Below, piece by piece: positions 32,991 to 41,204 of a stretch of 53,683 bases of DNA. The DNA lies in NCBI RefSeq assembly GCF_019599265.1, contig NZ_JAHZTC010000025.1:1-53683 (forward strand), read 5' to 3'. This stretch comes from Pontibacter sp. HSC-14F20 (GTDB lineage: Bacteria > Bacteroidota > Bacteroidia > Cytophagales > Hymenobacteraceae). Both the position numbers and the translations under genes were made by a program. Below the pieces are notes generated by a model that saw only the letters and a program-made list of their open reading frames with translations, had not been told where the DNA came from and ran no database searches. Positions within the stretch are counted from its first letter, which is position 1; every line of letters starts with the position of its first letter.

Positions 32991-33190
32991 CGCACGTTAG
33001 CAGCTACCGCGTGTGGCGCAACAGGTGTGATCACGACTGTGTCGAGCAGTACGGTCATCACAGGTTTTTCTACTTCCATTTCCACGTGGCTGGCGATTGC
33101 AGCATCTGTTGGTTGAGTGTTTTGAGTAGCTGGTTGCATTGCAAGACCGAAGCAAGATACTGTGGCGGCGATGACGAATATTACTTTCAT
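32987..33190 (-). CDS. small secreted hypothetical protein
   Basis: 67 residues. The start at 33190 gives a signal-peptide-like N-terminus (MKVIFVIAATVSCFGLAM), followed by a low-complexity Thr/Val/Pro-rich mature part (about 22-67). It overlaps the end of the convergent STAS-like gene by 4 bases. I do not recognise it. The signal peptide argues for a real gene, but the short length keeps confidence moderate. Confidence 0.5.
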   Translation of the reverse strand: MKVIFVIAATVSCFGLAMQPATQNTQPTDAAIASHVEMEVEKPVMTVLLDTVVITPVAPHAVAANVR

Positions 33191-33530
33191 GGCTTTATTA
33201 TTTAGTGGTTATCAATTAATTACTGTGACAAAGCTATTCTATAGTACTTTGTTATGCAAGGTACTGTTGCTACAATCACTACTATTTTATACCAAGGCCC
33301 GGAAATTATCCGTGAAGTACCCCAAAAACCGGACGAACGGGCACCTACTTTCAAAGCCAAAAAGAGCAACTATTACCAGGTATAGTTATATAGAAGTTAT
33401 CATCCATAACCTTTCTGTCAGATAATGCCGCGTATTTAGTCTTTCCCAAAAAATTAGCTTTAATTTTGTCCTTCGGTCTTTGCCCAGGTGATGGGCTTAA
33501 GGCTTCCCAGGCAGGTATAACACAGCTTTT
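33191..33530. other. intergenic region upstream of the APC permease
   Basis: AT-rich. Holds a candidate -7 box (33461-33468). No small gene or riboswitch fold could be supported by eye. Confidence 0.4.
33461..33468 (+). promoter_or_regulatory. candidate -7 box of the APC permease gene
   Basis: TAATTTTG fits TAnnTTTG and lies 62 bases before the ATG at 33531. The -33 region has only TTTA at a longer spacing. Confidence 0.4.
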
Positions 33531-35018
33531 ATGCAGAATATAGAAGAAGCAGAAAGAGTACAGCAAGAAGAAAAAGAAGGCGGGTTTAAGCGGGAAATCA
33601 CACTTTTCGACGCCATTATGATCGTGACCGGTGGCATGATCGGTTCGGGTATCTTCATCGTAACGGCCGATATCTCGCGTGCGGTCGTGAGTCCGGGCAA
33701 TATGCTGCTGGTATGGGTGCTCTCTGGCTTCCTGACCATGGTGGGCGCCATCAGTTATGGTGAGCTTTCGTCGATGTTCCCGAAAGTGGGCGGACAGTAT
33801 GTATACCTGAAAGAAGCCTACAACAAAATGGTGGCCTTCCTCTATGGCTGGACCCTTTTCCTCGTGATCCAGACAGGTGTGATTGCGGCGGTAGCCGTGG
33901 CGTTCGCCCGATTCACAGGAGTGCTTATCCCTTGGTTCAGCGAAGCCAATGTGCTGTTTTCTTTGGCTGGCTTTAATTTCACCTCCGTGCAGCTGCTGGC
34001 CATCGTGAGCATCCTATACCTGACCTACATCAACTCCAGGGGCGTGAAAAGTGGCAAGCTGATCCAGAATATTTTCGGCAGCACCAAGCTGATTGCCCTG
34101 TTCGGCCTGATTCTTTTCGGCTTGCTTTTCGGCATCAACGATACAGCCGTGCAGGCCAATTTCTCTGATTTCTGGGGTTCTGCCGCAGCGGCCTCCGGAG
34201 CCAGCGAAGCGCCTCCGGTAGGTATGGCGCTGATCACGGCCATCGGTATTGCCATGGTGGGCGCCCTGTTCTCGGCCGACTCCTGGAATAACATCGGCTT
34301 CTCGGGCGATGAGATCGTAAATCCGAAGCGCACCATTGTGCTGAGCATGGTCATTGGCAGCGCCATTGTGATGGGGTTATACCTGATCATCAACCTTGTA
34401 TACCTGTTGGTGCTGCCTCTTAACGGCGATCCCAATGCAACGGATGTGATAGGGCAAGGTATAAAATACGCCTCCAACGACCGTGTGGCAACAGCAGTAG
34501 CAGAGGTGATCGGCGGGTATCCGGCCACGGTAGGTATCGCCATTCTGATCATGATCTCTACATTCGGCTGTAACAACGGAGCCATTCTGTCAGGAGCGCG
34601 GGTATACTATGCTATTGCCAAAGACGGGCTGTTTTTCGAGAGAATGGGACGACTGAACAAAAACGGCGTACCGGCTGCTGCCCTGTGGCTACAGTGCGCC
34701 TGGGCCTGTTTGCTTGCCCTCTCCGGCACCTACAACGACCTCCTCGACTATGTAATCTTTGCGGTGATGCTCTTTTATATCCTGACAATTATCGGGGTTT
34801 TTGTGCTGCGTGTGCGCCGTCCGGATCTCAAGCGGCCGTACAAAGCATTTGGCTACCCGATTCTGCCGGCACTCTACGTACTGATCTCTTCGGGCATCTG
34901 CATCATCCTGCTCATCTACAAGCCTGTCTATACCTGGCCGGGCCTGATCATCGTGGCGCTGGGAATACCGGTTTATTATTTCTTCGGAAGCAAGTTTAAG
35001 CAGGAGTCTGGTTTATAG
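33531..35018 (+). CDS. amino acid permease, APC superfamily
   Basis: 495 residues, about 12 membrane helices after a charged N-terminus (about 1-22, EEAERVQQEEKEGGFKREIT). Helix 1 carries the unwound substrate motif MIVTGGMIGSGIFIVTADIS (GxGIF). The segment GELSSMFPKVGGQYVYLKEAY matches the amino-acid/polyamine/organocation signature. It resembles the LAT/neutral amino acid exchanger group and probably takes up or exchanges amino acids; the exact substrate is not readable. A terminator follows at 35041. Confidence 0.93.
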   Translation: MQNIEEAERVQQEEKEGGFKREITLFDAIMIVTGGMIGSGIFIVTADISRAVVSPGNMLLVWVLSGFLTMVGAISYGELSSMFPKVGGQYVYLKEAYNKMVAFLYGWTLFLVIQTGVIAAVAVAFARFTGVLIPWFSEANVLFSLAGFNFTSVQLLAIVSILYLTYINSRGVKSGKLIQNIFGSTKLIALFGLILFGLLFGINDTAVQANFSDFWGSAAAASGASEAPPVGMALITAIGIAMVGALFSADSWNNIGFSGDEIVNPKRTIVLSMVIGSAIVMGLYLIINLVYLLVLPLNGDPNATDVIGQGIKYASNDRVATAVAEVIGGYPATVGIAILIMISTFGCNNGAILSGARVYYAIAKDGLFFERMGRLNKNGVPAAALWLQCAWACLLALSGTYNDLLDYVIFAVMLFYILTIIGVFVLRVRRPDLKRPYKAFGYPILPALYVLISSGICIILLIYKPVYTWPGLIIVALGIPVYYFFGSKFKQESGL

Positions 35019-35040
35019 GTATAGCCTTATGGTAGAACTG

Positions 35041-35077
35041 AAAAGCAGTTTGTCAGGTATGGCAGGCTGCTTTTTTT
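35041..35077 (+). terminator. terminator after the APC permease
   Basis: Stem AAAAGCAG (35041-35048) / CTGCTTTT (35067-35074) with a 18-nt loop, then TTT. It is the first half of a two-part boundary before the hydrolase operon. Confidence 0.7.
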
Positions 35078-35078
35078 G

Positions 35079-35086
35079 TAGTTTTG
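35079..35086 (+). promoter_or_regulatory. candidate -7 box of the hydrolase/84-aa/oxidoreductase operon
   Basis: TAGTTTTG fits TAnnTTTG, 38 bases before the ATG at 35125. It begins 4 bases after the preceding terminator stem. The only TTTG upstream is 26 bases away, outside normal spacing. Confidence 0.4.
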
Positions 35087-35124
35087 CCGCTGCATTCGGC
35101 CACTAGTCGTAGAAGCACAACTGT

Positions 35125-35778
35125 ATGAGCACCATTTATTTTATCAGCGGACTTGGGGCGGACGAGCGTATGTTTCAGTTTTTGCACCTCAAATGCAGAA
35201 ACAAGGTATACGTGCAATGGATTAGGCCGAAAGATGGCGAGCCGCTGCACGACTATGCGGTGCGGCTGGCCGAGCAGATCACCGAACCCAACCCGGTGCT
35301 GGTAGGCATGTCCTTTGGGGGGATTGTAGCAATTGAGCTTTCTAAGTTTCTGAACCCACGCAAAACCATCCTGATTTCGAGTATTGCCAGCAGCAGGATT
35401 TTGCCGTGGTACTACCGCCTGATGGGCTTCCTGCGGCTGCATCGCCTGATACCTGTGCCCTGGCTCAAGCGCTTTCATTTTGCAGGTCCGCTGCTGTTTG
35501 GCGCCAACACCAAAGCCGAAAAAGTACTGCTCAAGCAGGTGATCCTTGAAACCGACCCGCACTTCCTGCGCTGGGCCATCGGGCAGTTGCTCAACTGGCA
35601 CCAACCCGACCACTACGAGAACTGCATTATGCTCCATGGCACGGCGGACCGCATTCTGCCCATGGGCACTTACCCGGGCATCATTAAAGTAAAAAGGGCC
35701 GGTCACCTGATGGTTTTGAGTCACGCTTCCGAGATAAGTGCTATCTTGGATAAGATTTTAGAAGATTGCCAAACATGA
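35125..35778 (+). CDS. alpha/beta hydrolase
   Basis: 217 residues, a small single-domain alpha/beta hydrolase. Nucleophile elbow GMSFGG (Ser about 63), acid in LHGTADRILP and catalytic His in KRAGHLMVLSH. There is no lid domain beyond a helical segment (about 90-120, PWYYRLMGFLRLHRLIPVPW). Substrate is unknown. Its TGA overlaps the ATG of the 84-aa gene (ATGA at 35775-35778), and the oxidoreductase follows 6 bases later, so three genes form one operon. Confidence 0.88.
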   Translation: MSTIYFISGLGADERMFQFLHLKCRNKVYVQWIRPKDGEPLHDYAVRLAEQITEPNPVLVGMSFGGIVAIELSKFLNPRKTILISSIASSRILPWYYRLMGFLRLHRLIPVPWLKRFHFAGPLLFGANTKAEKVLLKQVILETDPHFLRWAIGQLLNWHQPDHYENCIMLHGTADRILPMGTYPGIIKVKRAGHLMVLSHASEISAILDKILEDCQT

Positions 35779-36029
35779 CAACAGATAAAAAGAAATTCAT
35801 CATTAAAACGCCGGATGGCCGTACCGCCGACCTCACCAATGCGACTACGCTCCGCAGCAACAACCTCTACCCTTTCGGCCGCCACAACTACTCTATTTAT
35901 GAAAGTCCGGAAGGCATATTCGTGCGTGGTTATAACAGCGGCGAGCGCGAGATCATGCTGACAGGTTTTGAGATTATTGACGAGGCGACGGCCCGCGGCT
36001 ACAAACATACCTATACCCGCGAAGATTAG
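35775..36029 (+). CDS. small hypothetical protein in the hydrolase/oxidoreductase operon
   Basis: 84 residues from the ATG overlapping the hydrolase stop. It is soluble, with beta-rich segments (KKFIIKTPDGRTADL, NYSIYESPEGIFVRGYN, REIMLTGFEII). No motif I recognise. Its place between two enzyme genes, with overlap on one side and a 6-base gap on the other, indicates an expressed gene, possibly a regulator or subunit of the oxidoreductase. Confidence 0.75.
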   Translation: MTTDKKKFIIKTPDGRTADLTNATTLRSNNLYPFGRHNYSIYESPEGIFVRGYNSGEREIMLTGFEIIDEATARGYKHTYTRED

Positions 36030-36035
36030 TAGGCC

Positions 36036-37175
36036 ATGGAGTTGAGTTTCTGGGAAAAGGAATCGTATTTCAGCCACGTGGACGTGCTCATTGTGGGCAG
36101 CGGCATTGTGGGACTCAACGCGGCGCTATACCTGAAAACGCAACAGCCCGCCTTAAAAGTAATGGTGGTGGAGCGCGGACTGCTCCCCACCGGGGCCAGC
36201 ACCCGCAACGCCGGCTTTGCCTGCTTTGGCAGTCCCTCCGAGCTGCTCGACGACCTGAGTCACCACAGCGAAAGCGAGGTGTTTGCGCTGGTCGAGCGCC
36301 GATGGCGTGGACTGCAGCGTCTGCGGCAGAACCTCGGTGACCAGGCCATCGACTACCACCGCTGGGGTGGCTACGAACTGTTTGAAGAAAACCAAAAGCC
36401 GCTCTACGAAGCCTGCCTTGAGCAACTCCCCTACCTCAACAAGCAGTTGCAGCAGGTGACGGGAGAACAGGACATATACCGCCCGGCAGACCACAAGATC
36501 AGTGATTTCGGATTTAAGCAAGTCGCGCACCTGCTCGAAAGTACAGCCGAAGGGCAGATCGACACGGGCAAAATGGTACTGGCGCTCACGCAGAAAGTAC
36601 AGGCCCTGGGCGTGATTGTGCTGAACGGACTGGAGATTGAAAGGCTGCAGGAGGAGAGCACCGCTATAACCGCCCTCACCAAACAAGGCATTACTATACC
36701 TGCCCGCGCCGCGCTTGTGGCCACCAACGGCTTTGCTCGCCAGCTGCTCCCGCAGTTGCAGGTAGGGCCGGCCCGGGCACAGGTGCTCATCACCAAACCT
36801 ATACCAGACCTGCGCTTCAAAGGCACTTTCCACTACGACAAGGGCTTTTACTACTTCCGCAACATCGGCAACCGGGTGCTGTTCGGCGGCGGCCGCAACC
36901 TCGACTTCAAAACCGAAGAAACGACCCGGATGGGCTTGACTCAACTGGTACAGAACAAACTGGATGAACTTTTACGCGAAGTTATTTTGCCTGGCATACC
37001 TTACGAAGTAGAGCAGCGCTGGAGCGGTATCATGGGGGTAGGTCCCGGCAAGACCACCATCGTGCAATCGGTATCAGAGCATGTTTGCTGCGCGGTGCGT
37101 ATGGGCGGCATGGGCGTGGCAATTGGTTCGCTGGTAGGAGAAGAGGGGGCGGCGTTAGTTTTAGAGAAGCTGTAA
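36036..37175 (+). CDS. FAD-dependent oxidoreductase, DAO (glycine/D-amino acid oxidase) family
   Basis: 379 residues. N-terminal FAD-binding motif VDVLIVGSGIVGLNAALYL (GxGxxG) with the acid after VMVVERG, then GASTRNAGFACFGSPSELLDD, characteristic of the DadA/ThiO group. A second FAD contact is FGGGRNLDFKTEE and GVGPGKTT...GGMGVAIGS near the C-terminus. It probably oxidises an amine or amino acid. The partner hydrolase and the 84-aa protein suggest a small catabolic step, but the substrate is not readable. Not fused to anything; length is normal. Confidence 0.9.
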   Translation: MELSFWEKESYFSHVDVLIVGSGIVGLNAALYLKTQQPALKVMVVERGLLPTGASTRNAGFACFGSPSELLDDLSHHSESEVFALVERRWRGLQRLRQNLGDQAIDYHRWGGYELFEENQKPLYEACLEQLPYLNKQLQQVTGEQDIYRPADHKISDFGFKQVAHLLESTAEGQIDTGKMVLALTQKVQALGVIVLNGLEIERLQEESTAITALTKQGITIPARAALVATNGFARQLLPQLQVGPARAQVLITKPIPDLRFKGTFHYDKGFYYFRNIGNRVLFGGGRNLDFKTEETTRMGLTQLVQNKLDELLREVILPGIPYEVEQRWSGIMGVGPGKTTIVQSVSEHVCCAVRMGGMGVAIGSLVGEEGAALVLEKL

Positions 37176-37291
37176 CAGGTATAGCATAGCCATTTTTTCA
37201 CAGTTTAGGTACAAGGCTACTGCTAAATAACATTTGATCCTGATTTGAAATTAAACGATTCTTGATTTTTCAGTATGCGATTTCTACTAAC

Positions 37292-37325
37292 AAAAAAGGT
37301 AAACCATTAGCGGTTTACCTTTTTC
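37292..37325 (-). terminator. terminator near the 73-aa gene (bidirectional)
   Basis: Stem GGTAAACC (37298-37305) / GGTTTACC (37312-37319), flanked by six A on one side and five T on the other, so it can work on both strands; also downstream of the oxidoreductase operon. Confidence 0.8.
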
Positions 37326-37346
37326 AGTTATTATCGTCAGTACGAG

Positions 37347-37568
37347 TTAGATTCGTATCCATTGAGGCCTTGGGTTAGGGTTAGAAATCATCAGGTTTCT
37401 GGCGGCTTCCTTCTCCGCTCTATAAAATTCCTGATATTCTTCTTCGCTCATTTCTTCGCGAAGGGCAATGTGGAACTTAGCCAGTTCGGGATGTAGTTGG
37501 TTGCGCTCCTGGCGCTCCTGGGGACTGTCTCTGTTAAAATCGTAAAAGGATTTCACTAAATTTTTCAT
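37347..37568 (-). CDS. small charged helical hypothetical protein
   Basis: 73 residues, strongly charged (QERQERNQLHPELAKFHI, then LREEMSEEEYQEFYRAEKEA), predicted to be helical throughout with a Pro-rich C-terminus (NPNPRPQWIRI). It has a nearby terminator. No signal peptide or known motif; I do not recognise it. Confidence 0.65.
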   Translation of the reverse strand: MKNLVKSFYDFNRDSPQERQERNQLHPELAKFHIALREEMSEEEYQEFYRAEKEAARNLMISNPNPRPQWIRI

Positions 37569-37712
37569 AAGTAATGATTTGATTTAAAGTGAGTTGGAGA
37601 ACAGTTTTACTCCCAAGCTCCTGTATAAGTTGTCTATATTCAGAAGCAGTTTTCCACAATTTGCCCTCAGCGCCGCCAAACCCACAAAAGCACACAGGCA
37701 GCACCGGCAATT

Positions 37713-37744
37713 AAAAAGCCCCTGCCAATTGGCAGAGGCTTTTA
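37713..37744 (-). terminator. terminator after the M49-like operon
   Basis: Stem AAAAAGCCCCTGCC (37713-37726) / GGCAGAGGCTTTTA (37731-37744) with a 4-nt loop AATT and one mismatch. A-rich on one side and T-rich on the other. Confidence 0.8.
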
Positions 37745-37807
37745 TTCAGAATATCAAATACTTATATAATTAAATCTGAAGATCTAATGCTGCCATGAGC
37801 AGATTGA

Positions 37808-38263
37808 TTATTGGCCCAGGTGCTTAAAGTAAAGTCCGGTTGCCACCAGCAGCAGCTTGGTTAGCTCGGGAATATCCCGGGTGATGGAAATGTGCCCGCT
37901 GGTGATGCTGAAATTGCCTTGCTCAAAGCGCATTAATGAATTTCCAGCCTCGTCCAGCAAGTCTCTGCTGCTGTCCAATGCCCTGCCTTTGAACGTAAAC
38001 TGCTCGCCTGTGACCAAAGTAGTCCTGGTTTGGCCAAAGCCCGAGGTCTTGCTCATACCGATCACTTCGTCTTTGAATCGGATCGTAACATCCTGCTCAA
38101 GCCAGCCTTGCCTTTGGAAGTACAGGTTGATCCGTTGTGAACTGAAATCGGCGTCGTTGCTGGTCCAGCCACGGAAGGCAAGCTCGCCAACCAGCCCGTT
38201 ATCATCACTCACGCTATACCTCCGAGAGGCTGCATTTTCCTGTTTCCAGCGCAGCAATTCCAT
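37808..38263 (-). CDS. hypothetical beta-rich protein, second gene of the M49-like operon
   Basis: 151 residues, no signal peptide; alternating hydrophilic strands (LRWKQENAASRRYSVSDDNG, INLYFQRQGWLEQDVTIRF, FTFKGRALDS) suggesting a small beta domain (tubby-/scramblase-like in outline, which I cannot verify). It starts 5 bases after the stop of the M49-like gene, so it is probably in the same transcript. No function can be named. Confidence 0.65.
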   Translation of the reverse strand: MELLRWKQENAASRRYSVSDDNGLVGELAFRGWTSNDADFSSQRINLYFQRQGWLEQDVTIRFKDEVIGMSKTSGFGQTRTTLVTGEQFTFKGRALDSSRDLLDEAGNSLMRFEQGNFSITSGHISITRDIPELTKLLLVATGLYFKHLGQ

Positions 38264-38268
38264 ACCTC

Positions 38269-39936
38269 CTACTTCAGGCCCAGCACGTCTACGCCTTGCT
38301 CGAACACCACGTCAACAGGTATGTTCTTTTGGCTGAGCAGGTCAAGGTCGGCTTGCAGCTCAGCACTGATCTGGCCCTGCTCGTTTAGCAGTTTTCCAAC
38401 ACCAGCGTAATCGCCATTGCCCTGCAGCGTCAGGATCAGCTGAGACAGTTTATCCATCGCCTCTCCCATTTTCACGTAATTCACGCGGTACTTGCCGGTC
38501 TGTGCATCGCGCTCAAAAGCACCATTCTCTTTAAAGAAATTGAAGCGCACCATGTTGGCCTTGCCATGCGCACTGGCCGCACCGAAACGCACCGAACGGA
38601 AAATACCGGCCATAAAGGTGGTATAGTAGTCCTCAAGACTGCCGCTCACTTCGCCTTTCTTGTGCAGTTGCGTGATCATGTAAAGACCCAGGATGTCAGC
38701 TTTTCCTTCTTCCAATGCAGAAGCATGTTCTTTCAGGGCCTCGCGTACCGTGCCTTTGCCGTTGATGGTGTTCTTTATACCTAAGCCGTGGGCTACCTCG
38801 TGGAACATGGTGTTGGCAAAGAAAGCATCGAAGGTTATATGCTGCTTCTGATCGTCGGCAATCAGCTCATCAGCGATCGGCAACATGATCTTGTCGAACT
38901 TGGCCTGCATGGCATTCTTGAGTTGCAAGCGACGTGTGCCTTTCTTCAGCTGTACCTCTTCGTCGTTTGGCAGGTTGATGGCAATGGTTTTGCTGCCCGC
39001 ATTGCAATCACCGGCGTAGTAGACCACGTCATAGGCATTCAGGTCGGAGTCGGTGCCGGGCGTTTCTTTTTTGTAGTTGTCGGCCACAGGCAAGCCACGC
39101 TGCAGCTCAGGTAAAAAGGCCGCATACTTCTCCAGACGTTTACTCCAGTCCATGTCCTTGATCAGTACATAGGCCTCATGTGCCGCTTTGTAGCCAAATA
39201 CCTTGTCCTCGTAAGTTTCGATCGGGCCGATGATGACGTCGATGCGATTGTTCTTCATGTCCATCCAGGCCAGATCGCTTGGCTGGTAGTTGTCGTTTAG
39301 CAGGGCATCAGCACGAAGCGTCAGGTATTTTTTCAGACCCGGCTCCTCGGCCAGGCTGGCCGCCTGCCTGAGCAGGTTGGAAGCACGTGTTACCTGCTCT
39401 TTGAACTGCACGTGGTAGGGCACTGTAATGAGTTGGCCATTGGCATCACGGCGCAGGAAGGTATACTGGCTGGCTTTGTCTTTCAGGTTGGCTTTTTCGA
39501 ACTCCTCCTTTGTCATGTCGTGCGGGTAGAAGTTGGCTGCATCCGGCTTTGGTCCCACGCCAGGTATAAAGGGTTCGTTGTTTTCCAATCGGTCCCAGGG
39601 GCCGTAGTTGATTTTCACAAACTGCCTGGCGGCATCGTCGGTCAGGGCGTTCAGCAGGGAGTCTTTTTTGCCATAGGCCTCATACCAGAACAGCTCATCC
39701 ATGATGTTGCTGGCCTCAATCAGGAGCGGAATCATCTGCCGTTCTTTTTCACTGAGTGAGTTCATGTCAGCCGTTAAACGAACGGTGGTATACATACCCA
39801 GCTTCTGCTGCAGGTCGGTGGCAGTGCTGTCAGTCTGTACCGTTTCATTGGTTTGCGCTTCGTTGGTCGTGCTGCCTGTGCAGGCGGCCGTCATGGCGGC
39901 TACGGAAGCGGCAAGTATAAGGTGGCGTGATTTCAT
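38269..39936 (-). CDS. secreted M49-like (dipeptidyl-peptidase III-type) zinc peptidase lipoprotein
   Basis: 555 residues. Lipoprotein signal (MKSRHLILAASVAAMTAAC). The zinc site reads FHEVAHGLG (H379, E380, H383), and the third-ligand motif is EEGKADILGL, which matches the M49 EEx(R/K)AD element. Canonical M49 uses HExxGH; this protein has HExxHG, so it belongs to a related branch often annotated as dipeptidyl-peptidase 3 family. It should degrade peptides outside the cytoplasm. Followed after 5 bases by the 151-aa gene in the same operon. Confidence 0.85.
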   Translation of the reverse strand: MKSRHLILAASVAAMTAACTGSTTNEAQTNETVQTDSTATDLQQKLGMYTTVRLTADMNSLSEKERQMIPLLIEASNIMDELFWYEAYGKKDSLLNALTDDAARQFVKINYGPWDRLENNEPFIPGVGPKPDAANFYPHDMTKEEFEKANLKDKASQYTFLRRDANGQLITVPYHVQFKEQVTRASNLLRQAASLAEEPGLKKYLTLRADALLNDNYQPSDLAWMDMKNNRIDVIIGPIETYEDKVFGYKAAHEAYVLIKDMDWSKRLEKYAAFLPELQRGLPVADNYKKETPGTDSDLNAYDVVYYAGDCNAGSKTIAINLPNDEEVQLKKGTRRLQLKNAMQAKFDKIMLPIADELIADDQKQHITFDAFFANTMFHEVAHGLGIKNTINGKGTVREALKEHASALEEGKADILGLYMITQLHKKGEVSGSLEDYYTTFMAGIFRSVRFGAASAHGKANMVRFNFFKENGAFERDAQTGKYRVNYVKMGEAMDKLSQLILTLQGNGDYAGVGKLLNEQGQISAELQADLDLLSQKNIPVDVVFEQGVDVLGLK

Positions 39937-39984
39937 ATAGGTATAAGGTTAGTTTTATTTTTCAAGAGAAAGATACAGGATTTG

Positions 39985-40027
39985 AAGTAAAAGAAAAAGC
40001 CGCCACCCTTTGGCAGGGCAGCGGCTT
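39985..40027 (-). terminator. terminator after the deoxynucleoside kinase gene
   Basis: Stem AAGCCGC (39997-40003) / GCGGCTT (40021-40027) with a CCCT/AGGG inner pairing, followed on the minus strand by TTTTTCTTTTAC. Confidence 0.75.
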
Positions 40028-40053
40028 ATACCTATGTGATACTCCTGACTCGC

Positions 40054-40668
40054 TTAAAACAAGCCGAACAGCTCACTGTTGATGCGTTCAATGATGCTTC
40101 CCAGATCCTCCGGATTCGCCACAAAATCCATGTTGTTGACATCGATTACCAGCAGTTTGCCCTGGTCGTAGCTGCTCATCCAGGTGTTGTAATGCTCGTT
40201 GAGGTTGCGCAGGTAGTTGATGCTGATGTTGTTTTCGTACTCACGGTTGCGCTTTTCGATCTGGCCGATGAGCTTCGGCAGGTCGGCTTTCAGGTAGATC
40301 ATCAGGTCCGGTGCTTTCACCATGCTGATCATCGACTGGAAAAGGGCAAAGTAGTTCTCGTAATCGCGCGTGCTCATTAAACCCGACTGGTGCAGGTTCT
40401 TGGCGAAGATAAAGGCATCCTCATAGATAGTGCGGTCCTGAATCACGTGCCCGTCTTTGGCCTGAATCTGCTGTACCTGCCCAAAGCGACTGTTCAGGAA
40501 ATACACCTGCAGGTGGAAAGACCAGCGTTCCATGTCTTCATAAAAATCCTTCAGGTAAGGATTATTCTCGACTGCCTCCAGGTATAGCTCCCACTTAAAA
40601 TGCTGGGAAAGTTTTGTGGCCAGGGTGGTTTTGCCGGCGCCAATATTGCCGACGATCGCAATGTGCAT
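40054..40668 (-). CDS. deoxynucleoside kinase
   Basis: 204 residues. P-loop IVGNIGAGKTTL at about 5-16, then WELYLEAVENNPYLKDFY and RSIYEDAFIFA-like DRTIYEDAFIFAKNL (the DRS/DRT substrate motif) and LIGQIEKRNREYEN in the lid region. This is the dCK/dGK-type family that phosphorylates deoxynucleosides in salvage. The specificity (dA/dG versus dC) cannot be read here. No partner gene is in the same operon. Confidence 0.93.
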   Translation of the reverse strand: MHIAIVGNIGAGKTTLATKLSQHFKWELYLEAVENNPYLKDFYEDMERWSFHLQVYFLNSRFGQVQQIQAKDGHVIQDRTIYEDAFIFAKNLHQSGLMSTRDYENYFALFQSMISMVKAPDLMIYLKADLPKLIGQIEKRNREYENNISINYLRNLNEHYNTWMSSYDQGKLLVIDVNNMDFVANPEDLGSIIERINSELFGLF

Positions 40669-40921
40669 GGTAAGGATGTAATGGGTGAAAAAACCGGCTG
40701 CAAATTAAGCCTTTTTTTCGGGGATGACGACCGCAAATTCTGAAACTTACCAACGGGGTTATACACATTGTGCCTGCCTTGCCCTACCGTGTGCCACTCT
40801 CCTCAATTTTCCATCATTTTAGAAGAGACGTAAGCACCAACGCTATAGCTGTCTTATGGTCCTGCATCAACTCCGCTGTCCCAACCTCGTAAACTTAAAC
40901 TGAAACCAAACTTGAAAAGCG

Positions 40922-41101
40922 ATGACAAAAGGACACAACCAGGACCGCAATAAGACAGAGCAAAAGCCCGAAGCCAAGCATAAAGGCGGACAGGAAGGAA
41001 ACCGCAGCCTGAGCGATCAGCAGAAGGATAAGAGCCCGAACCAGGGCAGGAATGACAAAAAAGACCAGTCTGGCGGCACAAAAGGCCAGAACGCTATCTA
41101 G
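40922..41101 (+). CDS. 59-aa hydrophilic disordered protein
   Basis: A short frame of 59 residues, from ATG 40922 to TAG 41101, almost entirely Gly, Lys, Gln, Asn, Asp and Ser (begins MTKGHNQDRNKTEQKPEAKH), with no hydrophobic core. That is the composition of a hydrophilin or stress-protective intrinsically disordered protein. Codon use is regular, and a long perfect hairpin terminator follows immediately, supporting expression. I did not see a clear -7 box. The protein may be stress-induced; no family is certain. Confidence 0.7.
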   Translation: MTKGHNQDRNKTEQKPEAKHKGGQEGNRSLSDQQKDKSPNQGRNDKKDQSGGTKGQNAI

Positions 41102-41114
41102 TTAACAGTTCAAT

Positions 41115-41168
41115 CTAAAACAGGTGGAGCGTGCAGCGATTGATTGCTGCACGCTCCACCTGTTTTAG
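41115..41168 (+). terminator. very strong bidirectional hairpin terminator
   Basis: A perfect 23-bp stem (41115-41137 with 41146-41168) around an 8-nt loop (GATTGATT). It sits between the 59-aa gene (plus) and the 210-aa gene (minus), with ...CTAAAA/TTTTAG at the base, so it can terminate both. Confidence 0.85.
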
Positions 41169-41204
41169 CAAGTAGATGGTTCTTTTATTTTAGGGCAGGT
41201 ACAC

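Noticed and set aside
35053..35724. 223-aa minus-strand ORF opposite the alpha/beta hydrolase
   Set aside because: Shadow frame; the hydrolase triad is on the plus strand.
36153..36944. 263-aa minus-strand ORF opposite the FAD oxidoreductase
   Set aside because: Shadow frame; the plus strand has both FAD-binding motifs.
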